64,000 nucleotides of DNA from Euglena gracilis (GCA_039621445.1 CP154956.1:28030667-28094666), one strand, 5' to 3'. Positions 48,135 through 60,683 are shown, counted from the stretch's first letter. A program made the numbers and translations. Notes: generated by a model from the sequence alone, not told the origin.

Positions 48135-48796
48135 TCAGAGCAGGAGGGGGTGGAGGTCCCCGAGGCAGGGCCAAACGGTGCGACACGTGGTGGGGCCCCC
48201 CGTGGGCAGGCCCTCCGGCAGCTCGAAGCAGAAGCGGTCCGGGTTCTCGCGGATTACCCACGGCAGCGATGCGTTCCACACCTGTGGGGGAGGGCAGTCC
48301 GGCTGTGGGCCGAGTCCATTGCTGACAGCCGAGGGAAAGCGTCAAACAAACCCGCCACACAGAGTTGGGAGTGGAGGGTTCGACATAAGGGGCAGGTGAG
48401 AACTCTGACCACCGCACCAGCGCTTATATCGAACTCCAGTCTGGAACGGGGGGGGGGCACCACCCCCCACCTAAGTGGCGCGGTCTGGATGACAAATTTT
48501 CGGCCCGTCACAAGGCGCTGGGCTAAGTCTTTGCCACTCAAAAACAGTCAAAAATTTAAGCAATTCCATTTTGCCAAAAAAAGCTCAAAAAAGAAAAGCC
48601 CCTAAAGGAAAAAGTTGACCAGGTCCCCCCGGGGTCGGTCCAGACCTGGCAGGAGGGGGGGGGGGGACCCCCCTCTGGTCTGGGGGGACACGCCCGCTCC
48701 TCCAACCCGCACACCCTCCTTGTATCGAAACCTGGGCCAATGCGTGTGTGCATGTGCGTGTGTGTTGTTAAAATGCATGATGTGTGTGTGTATGTT

Positions 48797-48845
<49 letters not shown>

Positions 48846-51800
48846 GTGCATGTGTGGGTCAGGGCGTAGCTTTCAGCTCAGAGGCTGGAAAATTTGGGCT
48901 GGCTGGAAAAAAGACACCCCCCCCCCTCGTGGGGGTCCCCTGGTTAGAATGGGCCCAACCGGTCGAACTGGATCCAGAAAATCGAAACTTTGGGGCATTT
49001 TGCCCAAAAGTTTTTGCACCAAAACTTTGCCACAAAACTGCTGATTGTGCAAAAAAGAGATTTTTCGGCCTCAGCTGGACAGCCCCTTCCACCCATTTTT
49101 GCCCACACGGTTGCCCATTTTTGCATCTCCAAAAGCAAAAAATCCATTACCGTCTGGAAAATAAGCAAAAAAATTAATAAAATAAAAAAGTTTGTGGATG
49201 GTCTTCTTCTCTGATACTTCAAAATAATTTTTTCATTCCACCTCCTGGGTAAACTGTTGACAAGTAAACCTATAACCCCCCCGGTCACACATACACACAC
49301 ACGTACCGTTGATAAGTTTTGGTCAACGATCATTGTTGTGCTCCCGAGCATGGAACCCTCGGTTCCATGTTCAGGGGGAAGGGGATGCTGGCTGGCTGGG
49401 CACCAACCGGGGGGGGGGATGAGGTGCCCTTCAGCGACGCCCTGGTGTGTGTGTGTGTGTGTGTGTGTGTGGTTGTTGCGCGTGCTAGCATCAGAGGATT
49501 TTTTAGGACCTGGGCGGTCCGGACCCACCTGCCCCCTGGGGGGGGGGGAGGCTTGGGGACCCATTTTGGGGGGTCAATTTCGAGGTCCAAAAGTTTTCGG
49601 GGCTTCGTGCCAAAAGCAGGAAAAAAACACGTCTGCGGCAGGGTTGGCTTGGTCCCACTTGGCCCGACCCCCCCGGGGGGGGGGGGGGGGCTCAGCTGGG
49701 ACCCACCCGTCTGTCCCGCCCCTCCTCCAGGTCGCGAAACTTAAAAACATCGGCGAGTATCTGTGGATGCACCATCAGCCTCTTGTGGATGCCAGTGTAC
49801 ACATGTACAAATAAAAGACCCTGAAAATGCGAAAAAAATCGAAAATGAATATGACAGTAACGGGATTGTAATAATTGAATGATAATTGTAGATGAAAGGT
49901 GAAAATCTAAAAACATGCAACGCAGCTGATTTGCTGCACAAGGGGCTAAGATCCGGGGAGAGTTCAGAGTTCAGAGTTCGACCTTCCATAATAAGGAACC
50001 CTTTGGTTTAAACGCTGTTAGCATGCTGTTATTGTAACGCAAACCACAAAACAATTCGCGGGGGGAAAAGGTGCCCACCTCCTGAGCAGCCTGGCTCAGC
50101 TGGAACACGGAGGTGGTGCGGAAATCCCGCTGGGGCACCGCACGCAGGGCCCAGAGCGCAGCCCAGCAATGGGGAAGGGGGGCGGGTGGCCAGCCTGGGG
50201 ACAGGGGCGACTGCCGAGCCCTGGGAAATTGCGATGGCAAAACATGCAAAAAAAGCAAAGATAATTTCAAATTTTACACCATCCCAAAATTATGCAACGT
50301 ATGTGTCCCCCCCTCTGCCCGGGGCCCTGGCCATGCCCTGGAGGAGGGGGAGGGGCACAAAGCCTGCCAGCCCCGCCTTGAGCAGGGGCAGCACCGACAT
50401 GCCGTCGAAGTGGTCCAGCGCCTCCATCGTGCCCCCCTCCTTGAACAGCTGCATCCTCCGCAGGGGGTCGCCGCCCCGGCCAGGCACCCCATGGCGTACC
50501 CGTCTGACACGGGCAGCCCGGCCCCTCGGCCCCGGCCCGGGGGGGGGGGGGGGGGCGGCACGGCGGTCGGGTTCGGTGTGACCCGGTCTCGGGTCTCTGG
50601 CTCAGGCGGCCCAGAGAGAGGCAGCCCCCTGGCCGTGGGCTCGCTCATCGTGGAGAGGTGGATGGCGCTGCCGATGGGGAGGTGGATGACCTGCGGGCCA
50701 GGCACACAGACAGGGGAGTTGCCATTGTACTCCACCCCAGCAAGAGATTCGAATCCGCTTGGAGAAAAAAAAAACGTGGATTGGAGAGCAAACCAAAAAA
50801 AAATCGGCTCAAGAGCATCAAAACAAGAAAAGTTCAACTTGATAGAGCCTGAGAATCGCAGTTAACCAAATGGGACACATGGCACCACACACGTAGACAC
50901 TGCTGCGGTCGAAGTGGGTGTAGCAGCCGACGGAGCTTGGGTACGCCCGAGGGATGGCACCAGGCCGTGCCACATTGCGGCCGCCGGTTCAGGCAACGTG
51001 TCAGTGGGGGCCGTGCCACCATTGCCACCTGTGCTTTCCTTCCGGAGCATATCAACCGGGGTGCTCAGATAAGTTATAAAGTGCCTGTGTAGGCGGCAAA
51101 TGAATTTAGTTGCTTTGTTGATTTATTTGCATTGGCTAATACGTACGATATCATACATACCATACATACCATACCATATGTAGACATGCATAAAAACATG
51201 CACAAGACACACACATGTGTGCACGCACGTGGGTGTACGTACTTTCTTATGTGCAGTATGTGACCCATGTTCTGTGGGCGCCCTCGTGTGGATGCCTCGG
51301 CCAGGCACCGAGGCTTCCTGGCCGCGGCACCTCCGCCTCTCGGCCCCGGGCACCGCCTGCCCAGCGCCGTCCGCCAGCACGCGGCGCAGCGACATGCCGA
51401 TGGGGCCAGCGCCCCACACGTACGGCGCCAGGTCCCCCGGCTCCTGGTGCCCCGCGCTGCAGCGGCCGTCCCGCAGGATCTGCAGCCGGCTGGGGGCGAG
51501 GCAGTCTGCTCCGGTTGGGGGGGGGGGGGCTGGTTGCCCTCCGCCCCCGTTGTGGGCCGTTGAACCTCCCTGCCGGGGGTTGTGTGGCATTCTTGTGTGG
51601 GGCAAGCACAGAACACGCGGCAAAGGTACTGGCAGGTTTAAGGGTGAGAAATGAAATCTAACCTCCAGGACCTCCCCCGACCAAAACCGATTTGTGCAGG
51701 AATTGCATGGCACCCAGCCAGTCCCCCCACCAGGCTTCTACTCAAGACCCGGGGGGGGGGACTCACCCTCCCATCCCGGCACGCCCCCCCCCAGGGGATC

Positions 51801-54490
51801 CCCAAAAGTCGAGCTGTCTAAAGCATTTCCCAAATTTTTTGGGTGCTTTGTGTCGAAACCCACACCCACCCGGGCCTCTGGCTTGGAACCCCCTGGGAGG
51901 GGGTTCCAAGCCCCAGGGGGTTCCAAGCCCCTGGGTCTTCCAAACAAAACAGAAGCCTGCCCCCCCATACACCCATGTTGCATCCTTCTTTGAACCGGGG
52001 CTGCGGGTGGGACCCCCTTGGGCAAGGCTGTACTTCGCCATCGGAGGCAGGCCCGTGGCAGGCAAAGTCGAGGCGGACACGGCAACCGGAATGCCATCAC
52101 CCTCGCAGCCCCCCAACACCAAAGCTAACGGAGATCAGCTGTTGGTCAGAGCCCGGATGACAGAAGCTGTTTCGGAAGCGACACCTTGACTGGGCCTTGG
52201 GCTATGCCCCCCCAGGGCCCCGGGGCCTGGACAGGGTGCCGAAGTACACGATGCGCTCGTCCAGGTCCAGCCCCGGCCGCAGCTCGCAGCGCGCCAGGCG
52301 GTACACCGCCTCCCCGCTCGCGATCTCGTCCGCGTCGCTGCCGATCGCCAGCACGCGCTCCGGGGCGTCCAGGCCGTACCGCTGCCACACCGCCCGGAAC
52401 TGCCGCAGGGGCTCCTCCCGCATCCGCCGCTCCAGCACCCAGTCCCGGCCCCGGGGCCCCCGGTCGCACGCCGACAGCCGCACGTGGGCTGCCCGCAAGT
52501 CCCCGTGCGCCACAGGCCAACTCTGAGCGCCTGGTGGGGAACGAGGGGACAGGGACAGAAACAGGGGGGGGGGCAGCATCCTCCATTCCGCTGTTTGTTG
52601 GAATTCGCTGAAGGCAAACAGGGCACGCCACAAACCATGTTTCCGTGTTGGGTTTTTCTTTTGTCCTCCGTGACCCCACAAAGAGCAGCACGTTTTTCAC
52701 CGTTTCCGTCCCTGAAACTGGAACAGCTGGTGTTCTCTGGAAATCTTCGCCTTCCCAAATGTCACACCAGCAAATGGGGCTTTCGAACTTTTGCTGGGCG
52801 GGTCTAGGGAGCCCTTGGCTGGAGGGAATCCTGATTAGTGGCAGGTGGTTGGGTATATGAATGGTGAAAAGAGCGCAACCAAGCTCCTGGGCAGAGATTC
52901 ACTTGATCACCCCTTGGGGGGGGGGGGGCACTTCTGCCCAGGCCCAAACCAACCACATTTTCGAAACCCACCACCCACTATCCTCCCCTCGGGCCAACCC
53001 ACCCACCGTGTTAACTTAATCTATGTTCCTGGGGGCACTCAATTCTCCCATGCAACAGCCATGAAAAGCCATCAAAAGAGAACAACTGGCTTCAACCAAA
53101 AAAAGCCGGTCGAGGCATCGACATGGTTGGACTTGGCCGCCAGGCTCTCCTCCACGTGGCTCGACAAGACAATGAGCTGCCGCCGGAAGCGCTGCCACCG
53201 CCCCATCGTTGCGTTGAGGAACAAATCCTTGCGAATGCCGATCTGGCGGGAAGCGGGGGAAAAGTGGTGCAAACACAAGGTACACTGAGAAGTTCGGTGG
53301 TGTTAAATGATATGCCTATTTCCAGCCGCCGGCTCCCCCATCCGACTCAATTTGACCTGCTTGAATGCAGAGCCCTGTGATTCCCTTGGTCGAAGCTGCC
53401 CATCCTGAGGCCTTGTTTGGCACAACAAAAACGCCAAACCACCTCACCACCTCACCACCTCAAACTCCCCATTTTCAATTATTTGTTTCGTCCAACCATT
53501 TCACAGTGCTTTTCGCCTGAAATATTCGGCTGGTGGGGGGGCTTGGGCCCCAGACCCCCAGGTCAAAAAAAAGTGGATTTCTGGTATATTTTTTTTGAAC
53601 AGAAGGGGATGGGAAGGTGATGGCTGTCTTTTGACTCAAAAAAAAGGAATGCACCGTTCTCAAACAAACCTCACGCACATCCTCCCTGCCCCCAGCCACA
53701 CCTGCGTGGCGTCGCTCTCGAACAGCACGAAGTAGTCCACGGCGTCGTGCAGCTCGTACAGCAGCACCTCCAGCAGCCGCACGTTGTACCCGATCGGGAC
53801 GAAGTACACCACCTGCCGCGGCCGGGCCCGGGGCACGCCGCTCAGGATGCCCGCCCAGCGGGGGTCCGCGCAGTTCAGCGACGCCGGGAGGGGCACCGGC
53901 CGCTGCCAGGCCACCTCGAGGGCCTGACACGCAGGGGGGGGGATGGCTTTGCGCATGGGCTTCGTTAAGGGCCTGCCTTGGGAGAGATGCGGTGGCGTGG
54001 CGGGGGACAGTCGGGTGTGTCCACTGAAGCGATGGAACGTCGGAACGCTGGCGCAAAGGAGGGAAAAGCGACCCCAATGCAAACCGTTGGGAACGGATTC
54101 CAAAGACTTTTGTTCGGTTGGAGGCCTCGGGGAAAACCTCCATGTGGAAAAGTGATCTGATCAGTCGTGACGATAAATTAGACCTGTGTTTGGGTTCATC
54201 CTAACGTATCCCTCAGAACAGTGGAACGGGAATCGGTTAATGGCTGACCCACTCCTCCCTCGGGCTCTGTGAGAAACCCACCCCTCCCCAGGGGGGCCTG
54301 CACGCTGTTGTACGGCGAACGGCGCGTGGGGCTCCGCCGCGACGTACGGCAGCAGCGTGTGGAGGAACTCGCCGTACCGCTCCAGCCGCTGGGGGCAGCC
54401 GGTGTCGGGGCTGGCGAGGTCCTGGAAGTAGCCCCAGTCGATGGTGTTGAGGTGCCGGGCGAGCAGGTCAGCAACAGGGCCACGGCGGAC
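48135..54490 (-). CDS. Family-17 glycosyltransferase (GnT-III-like)
   Basis: Nine minus-strand exons chain in phase: 54490-54314, 53923-53702, 53242-53123, 52522-52233, 51489-51354, 50690-50583, 50448-50359, 50129-50079 and 48281-48135 (TGA), giving 446 residues after an unfound N-terminus. The Glyco_transf_17 order is visible: [35 protein letters not shown]; the nucleotide-sugar motif [53 protein letters not shown]; and the closing [19 protein letters not shown]. The family includes beta-1,4-mannosyl-glycoprotein N-acetylglucosaminyltransferase, which adds bisecting GlcNAc to N-glycans in the Golgi. The exact acceptor here is unknown. A signal anchor is expected in a missing 5' exon; the first visible exon needs phase 0 upstream. 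Acceptor choices at 50448 and 52522 are the least certain. The last exon may also splice on to the 47.5-44.5 kb exons. Confidence 0.78.
48735..48870. repeat. TG microsatellite in a glycosyltransferase intron
   Basis: GTGTGT-rich tract, purest at 48805-48842, in the intron between exons 50129-50079 and 48281-48135. A shorter (GT)n lies at 49446-49472. Confidence 0.85.
48940..49200. repeat. R6-family repeat copy
   Basis: CCCATTTTTGCCC, CCCATTTTTGCATCTCC and a terminal AATAAAATAAAAAAG match the copies at 16930-17200 and 25490-25705. Intronic. Confidence 0.55.
51880..51912. repeat. Perfect 15-bp-stem palindrome
   Basis: GGCTTGGAACCCCCT (51880-51894), a GGG spacer and AGGGGGTTCCAAGCC (51898-51912) form a perfect stem of 15 pairs. 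A further half-copy CCAGGGGGTTCCAAGCC follows at 51914-51930. In a glycosyltransferase intron. Confidence 0.85.
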
Positions 54491-54719
54491 CTGACCCCCC
54501 CCCCCGGCCCCATTGCCAATCCAAAAGGCATCCGCGTCGCCAACTGCGCTCATCAACCTTGCAAGAGGGAAAGGAGGAGGGAGGACAGGTGCAAACCAAA
54601 AAACTAAACTTAGATTTTTGGCCAATCTCAAAAAAAGGTCGACCGAGTTGTCGGACAACCCCCCACCAAGGCTGAGTTGGTGAGCCCCTCCAGCTCAACT
54701 GCTCCACCCCATCCTCCCG

Positions 54720-55400
54720 TTACACAGACCTCTGACCACCCCATCTTGACTGCCCTGAACAGGAGGGCCCTGAAATGACAAAATCTTTTGGGTAACGTCT
54801 ACCCTTTTGTCTTGTACGTTGTTATATATTTGCATATTGGAGACACACATATATGTTTTGAATAAAAACTGACCAATTGGGGGGGGTGGCAGCTAGCAGA
54901 CCGACTAGTCGGCAGACTTGCCAGACTCCCCCCCCCCGGCCACCACTTGGGATGAGAACCTTTTGGGGAACAGGCATACCCCACCTGTTGTAACCGGGGG
55001 GGGGGGGGGACGCAACATGGACCCTCAAAAAAAAAAACACGACGCAAAAAAACACAAAAAAACGCAAAAGATAGCAGAAAAACGCAAAAAAAAAAACGCA
55101 AATTGCATAAAGAAACTTTTCGGAGCCCCCATGATGTACACTTCTGCTGGAGAGGACTTATAAAAGCTTTCGGCTCTGGGGAAAAATTCTCATTTTGACC
55201 AAAAAAAAAGCAAAAAAATGACAAAAACACTGGTATCGGGGGGGAAATCGGAGGTAAAATGAGGAATTTTTCATAGTCAGAATTTTTTCCAGCGAAATCT
55301 GAAAAATCGCCGGGGGGAAAAAGCACCCCCCAAAAAAACCTGCAAAAAACCACAAATTTTGCCAAAATCGAAAAACACAAAAAAAAAACGCGCTGTGTTC
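54720..55400. other. A/T-rich spacer upstream of the visible glycosyltransferase exons
   Basis: A-run-rich sequence (AAAAACACAAAAAAACGCAAAA near 55050) with G/C blocks at 54925 and 55000. Lysine- or phenylalanine-rich open frames here are artefacts. The missing N-terminal exon of the glycosyltransferase should lie in or to the right of this stretch. Confidence 0.4.
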
Positions 55401-55407
55401 CCGCCAT

Positions 55408-55570
55408 GTTGTACCCCGGGATTCAGTGCTGTCCAGTGAACCGAGGGGAGGGTGAGACGCCCTGCGGCGGCCTGGCTGAGGGAGCAGCCCTGCCGGCGGC
55501 CGAAGGGCCCGAATTGCTGGGACTGGCGGCAGCGGCGGCTGTGGACCCGGAGCACAGGTCCCCCCCCCCC
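55408..55570 (-). CDS. Exon-like GC-rich stretch, unassigned
   Basis: A GC-rich block flanked by A-rich sequence, like the verified exons. On the minus strand all three frames are open for most of it; one starts with ATG at 55555 (MLRVHSRRCRQSQQFGPFGR). It could be the N-terminal exon of the glycosyltransferase or the last exon of the temptin gene. Frame and borders were not determined. Confidence 0.25.
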
Positions 55571-57050
55571 CCGGGGGAGCCCCCCGGGGTTGGCAAAAAA
55601 CAGCCTGGGGGGTGTTGGGGGCAGGCCTCACCCCCCCTTTCCCACGGCCCCCAATGGGTGGTTTCCACTCTGGGGCCATGGCAAGGGGTTGAGAGCGCAG
55701 ACGAGGCGGAAAAACCACTGGATGTCGAATGGGGTCCTTGGGTGTATCGGCAACAGGTGGGGTTGGCGCTTAGCGGTTGTGACTGGGACTGGGGGGGGGG
55801 GGGGCTGGCTCAAGCCGACCGCTGGCTGAAACGTCTGACTGGGCACCAGCCGCGGCAGCAGCGGCAGTGCAGGGCTTTGCCCATCTGTGCTGAGGGGGGG
55901 GGGGCAAATTTTCATCGGCTCTCGACTGCAATCATTCAGACCTCGCACAACGTAACTGCACTTTAGAATTAAACATGGCCATGGCCATCGTTTCAGCCCT
56001 CGAAACGAAGTGAGAATAATGAAATGGAAATGGGAGAATACCAAACTTTTGAAAACTTGGGTGGAAAATGTGGGAAATCGGGTGTGAACCGGATGGAGAA
56101 AAAAGTCTGAGAAGTTTGGGAGGTTTCAGAAAGCTTTTGTTTCCTGCAATGTTTGCCAAACTGTAACCCAACTTCCAAGAATCTCGTGCAACCATCAAAA
56201 CATATGAGAGACCATCCTTGTGGATTGATGTCGTCCAAAAACAAACATCAACTCCAACACAGGAAGAAAGACTCAATTTTTGCCGGAAAGCAATATTTTG
56301 AAATCTCTTGAAAGGATATACAAGTTCCCAAAACATTCTCCCAATAACAAGGGCATATTTTTATTGTAATTTTGCTTTCCTGCAGGTATTTGTACCTGTT
56401 GAGAAAAATTCGATATGAGGGAACACCACTGATACGTATGTCAACCACCAATCAATGCTGATGACTAGTGCCTTGAAAAAAAATGATTTTCTTTTCTGAA
56501 TGAATGAAATGAAATGAATTTATTTGACTTTGGGGCCATACAAGTAGAGAAATGAAGGCTCACTACCAAAAAAAACACTGGCAAGGGATTGTGACCACAA
56601 TTTAATATTCCAATGCTTCTTGAATTCCTTTTGGTCGTCCACGTTTTCACTGCATTCTGCAAAGCATTCCTGCATCTTTTGCCTTCTGTCCCCTCCATTT
56701 CCTGCTTTTGACTCGTTTTTCCAGCACCTTCACCAGTTACTCACAGGTGTCATCAAAACCAACAGGGTTCAATAAAACCCATTTGTTGTTCAGTCCTGGA
56801 CTCATCCATGCTGAGCGCGGACTTCATCTGTCCTCATCCAAGAAAGACAACAGGCATATCCCTGGACAGTGGCAGGAGGCAGAGGAGGACGAAGGTGAGA
56901 AGCAGCCACGCATTGGTGGCAGCGCTGCCACACACCGGAGGAATGCAACCCGTCCCACGTCCAACGCATTTGACAATGACTGCTTGACGGGTACGACCAC
57001 GGCGAAGCGCAACCTCCCCAAAATCGAAAACCACAAAAAAAAAACGCATT
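55570..57050. other. Mostly non-coding sequence
   Basis: G-runs at 55790-55804 and 55894-55903, then A/T-richer, low-complexity-free sequence to 56700. Bases 56820-57000 are open on both strands but without recognisable motifs. No RNA gene or defined repeat seen. Confidence 0.35.
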
Positions 57051-57059
57051 TGCGTTCCT

Positions 57060-57330
57060 CCCCCCGCTGCCATGGCTACCCCCCTCCCCTCCCGGGTCGC
57101 ATTCCGGGTGGCGCTGGGCGGCGGAGGGCATCGCGCTGGCGCTACATCGGCCCGCCAGTTGGCCCAGCCACCGCGGCCCAAGGGTGGGCGATGGGCAGGG
57201 CCGCGGGGAAGGAAGCGCCGGGCAGCGCAGAGCGTGGGGGGCACTGGGAACAACGCTGCGAGCACGAGACAGGAATGTGGGGGGGGGGGAGGGCAGTCGT
57301 TCAGGCGAGGCGGCGAACCGCGACGCATCA
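57060..57330 (-). CDS. GC-rich block, possible further temptin-gene exon
   Basis: This has the base composition of the verified exons and an acceptor-like GTGCTCGCAG ending at about 57258. Two frames are plausible on the minus strand: one reads RCSQCPPRSALPGASFPAAL to a stop; the other, which fits the phase-1 end of the preceding temptin exon, continues through an Asn-Ala-Thr site. Frame not decided. Confidence 0.25.
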
Positions 57331-57585
57331 GGCTGTCGGTTTGATTTGTTCTGGGCTGTGCCCCCCAGGTGGTGGCGACTTGTCAATGGCGACAAGTCAG
57401 TGAGTGAAATTCCATTCCATGTGTCACCTTCCTGCCCTTTTAATGACATCATTCAGTACAGGCCCTAAGGTGACAGACTCAAAGGATACAGCTTTTTGGG
57501 GTCCAGCGGTGAGTGTGCCCACATCTTTGCTGTACAAGCCCAGTGCAGCTCAGAGGAGGGTGTCAGAAGGCAGAGGTGGACGGAC

Positions 57586-59385
57586 CTCTGAAGCCTGGGT
57601 GGGTGATGTTGACCACTCGAGCTGGGGTTGCCCCCTGCGTCCACACGCACTTCGGGTCCCCGAGCTCATCTCCATTCGTCCTGTGGCGCACAACCAAAGG
57701 CAATTTGTTTTCCAGTGCATGGCCCTGTGTTGCCAATGACCAATCGAGGAAAGGATCCCCCAAAATAAACACACCCCAGCCCCTCCACAGGCTTGCTTCC
57801 CATTCACAGAAAGAAAGGGGACAAAGATGATCCCTAATTACACAAGTTCTTCCCAAAATAACGTGTGTCGGTGACCATCCTGACTAAAAAAAATTTTTTA
57901 ATTGTAAGAAAACATATCTGTTAAAGTCGGACAAGGGAAACCCTGACTAGAAAAACGCTTGGAAGTTCGCACCAAAAGGGAGTCTTCCCTTTTGGGTGTT
58001 TACTTTCCAACTTCCAGGCAAAGGAAGAATAAAGCATGCACCTCCCCTCTTGTCTGGGACGTATGTATGTATGCATGTATACATGTACGTACGTATGGAT
58101 GGATGGATTGGATGGATGGATGGATGGATGGATGGATGGATGGATGGATGGATGGATGGATGGATGGATGGATGGATGGATGGATGGATGGATGGATGGA
58201 TGGATGGATGGATGGATGGATGGATGGATGGATGGATGGATGGATGGATGGATGGATGGATGGATGGATGGATGGGATGGATGGACGGATGGATGGATGG
58301 ATGGAGGATGGATGGATGGATGGATCGTTCGATGGATGGATGGATTGGATGGATGGATGGATGGATGGATGGATGGATGGATGGATGGATGGATGGATGG
58401 ATGGATGGATGGATGGATGGATGGATGGATGGATGGATGGATGGATGGATGGATGGATGGATGGATGGATGGCTGGATGGATGGAGGGATGGATGGATGG
58501 ATGGATGGATGGATGGATGGATGGATGGATGGATGGATGGATGGATGGATGGATGGATGGATGGATGGGTGGATGGATGGATGGATGCATGCATGCATGC
58601 ATGCATGCATGTCTGTATGCATGCACATTTGCATCTATGCATGCATACCTGTATAAATACGATAAACGTGCTTGTACGTAATCATACATGCACATGTGAC
58701 CAATGGTGAGTTGGGAGGGATAATGCATCAACACAAGGCAGATTGTCAAATGATAGAAGGCGGTTTCATTCCCACCAAAGAAAGTGCTGGGGAGTTTCTC
58801 CCTCAAAAATTGTTGCTCCACCGGAGGCTGGCAGACCGGCCATCTCCGTCGCTGTCAAGAGGGCAGACGTCGGCCCACGAGTAGCTTTTCATGGCGAAGT
58901 CGGTCCCGAAGGGGTTGTTACTGGTGCTGGAGGTTGCGGTGGCGCTGCGAGGGCGACGGCGACAAAAAAAAATGCCAAAAATGAAGTCTGTCGAAAGATC
59001 AACACGCCGCAATAAGCAGCCCATCCCCCGAACTGGTTTGGATGCCCTATTCAAACCTCGTGGGTGTGGCCCGGACCAAAGGCCAAAAGGCTCGCGCCAG
59101 CAAACACAGTTGACTTAGGCGGCGCAAATTTTTTTGACGTAAACCTGACCGGGCGGATCTGGTTTTCCATTGGTTGCTGTCGATCGCACAGGCCGGGGAA
59201 AGCTGGGGGCTGTCCGGTGGGTTCCGAGGGACACACGTGGTGTGGCCCACGGCGGGCCACGCGGCGCCATTGTAGCGCACGTTGTCGGCGTTCGGGATGC
59301 GGGCCTTGTACGTTTCCTTGGCCGCGGCGGGGGCCAGCAGCAACAGCAGCGGCAGCGCCAGGAGGGCGACGGCGGAGGGGGCCAT
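57586..59385 (-). CDS. Secreted temptin-domain protein
   Basis: Three minus-strand exons, all in phase with GT...AG borders: 59385-59237, 58944-58837 and 57680-57586. The start encodes a clear signal peptide ([20 protein letters not shown]). The temptin Cys-Cys domain follows: [20 protein letters not shown], then [28 protein letters not shown] split by an intron and continued as [13 protein letters not shown], and NITHPGFR. Temptin was described as a water-borne mating-attraction protein in the mollusc Aplysia; related domains occur in many protists and algae, often beside DOMON or redox domains. Role here unknown, presumably extracellular. The third exon ends in phase 1, so at least one more exon exists; candidates lie at 57060-57330 or further left. 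Confidence 0.8.
58071..58610. repeat. About 500-bp (GGAT)n microsatellite
   Basis: An almost uninterrupted ATGG tetranucleotide array from 58097 to about 58590 with a few interruptions (58275, 58304, 58325, 58472), flanked by CATGTATG and GCATGCAT repeats. It lies in the intron between temptin exons 58944-58837 and 57680-57586. The Trp-Met-Asp-Gly and His-Pro-Ser-Ile open frames of over 200 codons are artefacts. Confidence 0.95.
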
Positions 59386-59629
59386 GGCAAGAGTTGCTGC
59401 GGCGCACCGGGCAGAGAGGTGCGGGGGGTCACAGAAGCCGGGTCAGGCCGGCACACACAGCGGGGGGTAGGGGGGCATTGCCATCCATGGCAACCCCGGA
59501 CACATCAGCCAGGAGAAAGTTTCCCATATGGGGGAAAAAAATCCCGAAAAAAAAGGTTCATCGGCAGGGTGGGGCTGGAGAAAGATTAAGGAAGCAGAAA
59601 CAATGTATGGTAAGGTAGAGCATTCCGAT

Positions 59630-60042
59630 CAGGCATTTGCTTAAGGACCCGGGGGGGGGGGAGGTACTGGCTAGCCAATCGGCTAGACACTAGAAAAAAT
59701 GGACTAGCTAGAACCCCCCTCCCCTCCAGGGGGGGGGGGGGGTCCGGGGTCCCCCGGACTGGGAAAAAAAATTTCCCCCAGCGCTGCTCGCCGGAGGAAA
59801 AATGAGGTTTTTAATAGGTGTTTGGCTGATTTTGGTCCAAAAATTCCCAAAAATGGCCAAAAACTGGCATTTTTGGCCATTTTTGGGGGTCCCAAAAAAA
59901 TTTTCGGCGCTTCGCGCCGGTCACTGAGAAAATTTTTTCCACCAGCTAGTCCTGCTAGCAAACCCACTAGCCAAATTTGGACTAGCTGCAGTCCAGCCCC
60001 CCCCCCCCGGGGGGGTACTGCAATCCCTTAAGCAAATGCCTG
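59630..60042. mobile_element. hAT-like MITE, family R3, TSD ATTCCGAT
   Basis: A 413-base element with perfect 8-bp duplications ATTCCGAT (59622-59629 and 60043-60050) and near-perfect 17-base inverted ends: left CAGGCATTTGCTTAAGG, right read inward CAGGCATTTGCTTAAGG. The interior has the core GGCGCTTCGCGCC at 59906-59918 and CTAGCTAGTCCTGCTAGC near 59943. The cleanest insertion in the window. It lies 5' of the temptin gene. Confidence 0.93.
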
Positions 60043-60399
60043 ATTCCGATGGAATTCTTTTCGGTCGCCAGACATTTTTTTTGGACGCAAAAAAAAGCCC
60101 CCAAAATCGCCCAAATGGCTGTTTTTCTCCACAAAAACAAGCTACGACACGAGATAGGGGGTCACCAAGGATACATTGGTCTGGCCGAAATTTTCAATCA
60201 TAATGCATGTTTTTTCGATATATAAAAAAATTGTGTTTTTTTTTGGCTCAAAGGTCAGCTTGTTGGTGGATGGTGGAGAGAGGGAGGGGAATTGCGAATC
60301 CTCCCCAGTTTGGATCCCTTGGATGGATGGATGGATGACTCAGGCTCAGCGAAGAGTAGGGGATCAAATGATGGTATTGCAGAAGGCCAGGACCCTGTC

Positions 60400-60683
60400 C
60401 GGGCTGAATTTGACCAGCCCAGGGGGGAGGGGGGGGAGGGGTGCGCTGGAGTGCCTTGGCAGGCAGGGACTGTGGGGCGGTGCCTGCCTGGTGGGCCAAA
60501 AAGTGCCCAAAATGGTCTTTTCTAGGCTCTGGCACCTTCGGATGTGCCTTGGCCAAGTGCCCAGGCAGTTTTGGCCATGTGCCCTAACCCCCTGGGGTCA
60601 GATCTGGGTGCCTTGGAGTGCCTGCCCAGACATACGACCCCCCCCCCCGGGGTGAGGTCGGCACCACTTTAAAATTCAGCCTG
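60400..60683. mobile_element. R5-family MITE copy
   Basis: The right end read inward is CAGGCTGAATTTTAAAG; the left end CGGGCTGAATTTGACC is mutated. Flanks ACCCTGTC and ACCCAGTG match at 6 of 8. The internal GTGCCTTGGAGTGCCTGCC phrase is shared with 30321-30624. Confidence 0.65.

Noticed and set aside
57921-58821. Open frames of over 230 codons reading Trp-Met-Asp-Gly or His-Pro-Ser-Ile
   Set aside because: Direct translation of the (GGAT)n array, which lies within an intron of the temptin gene.
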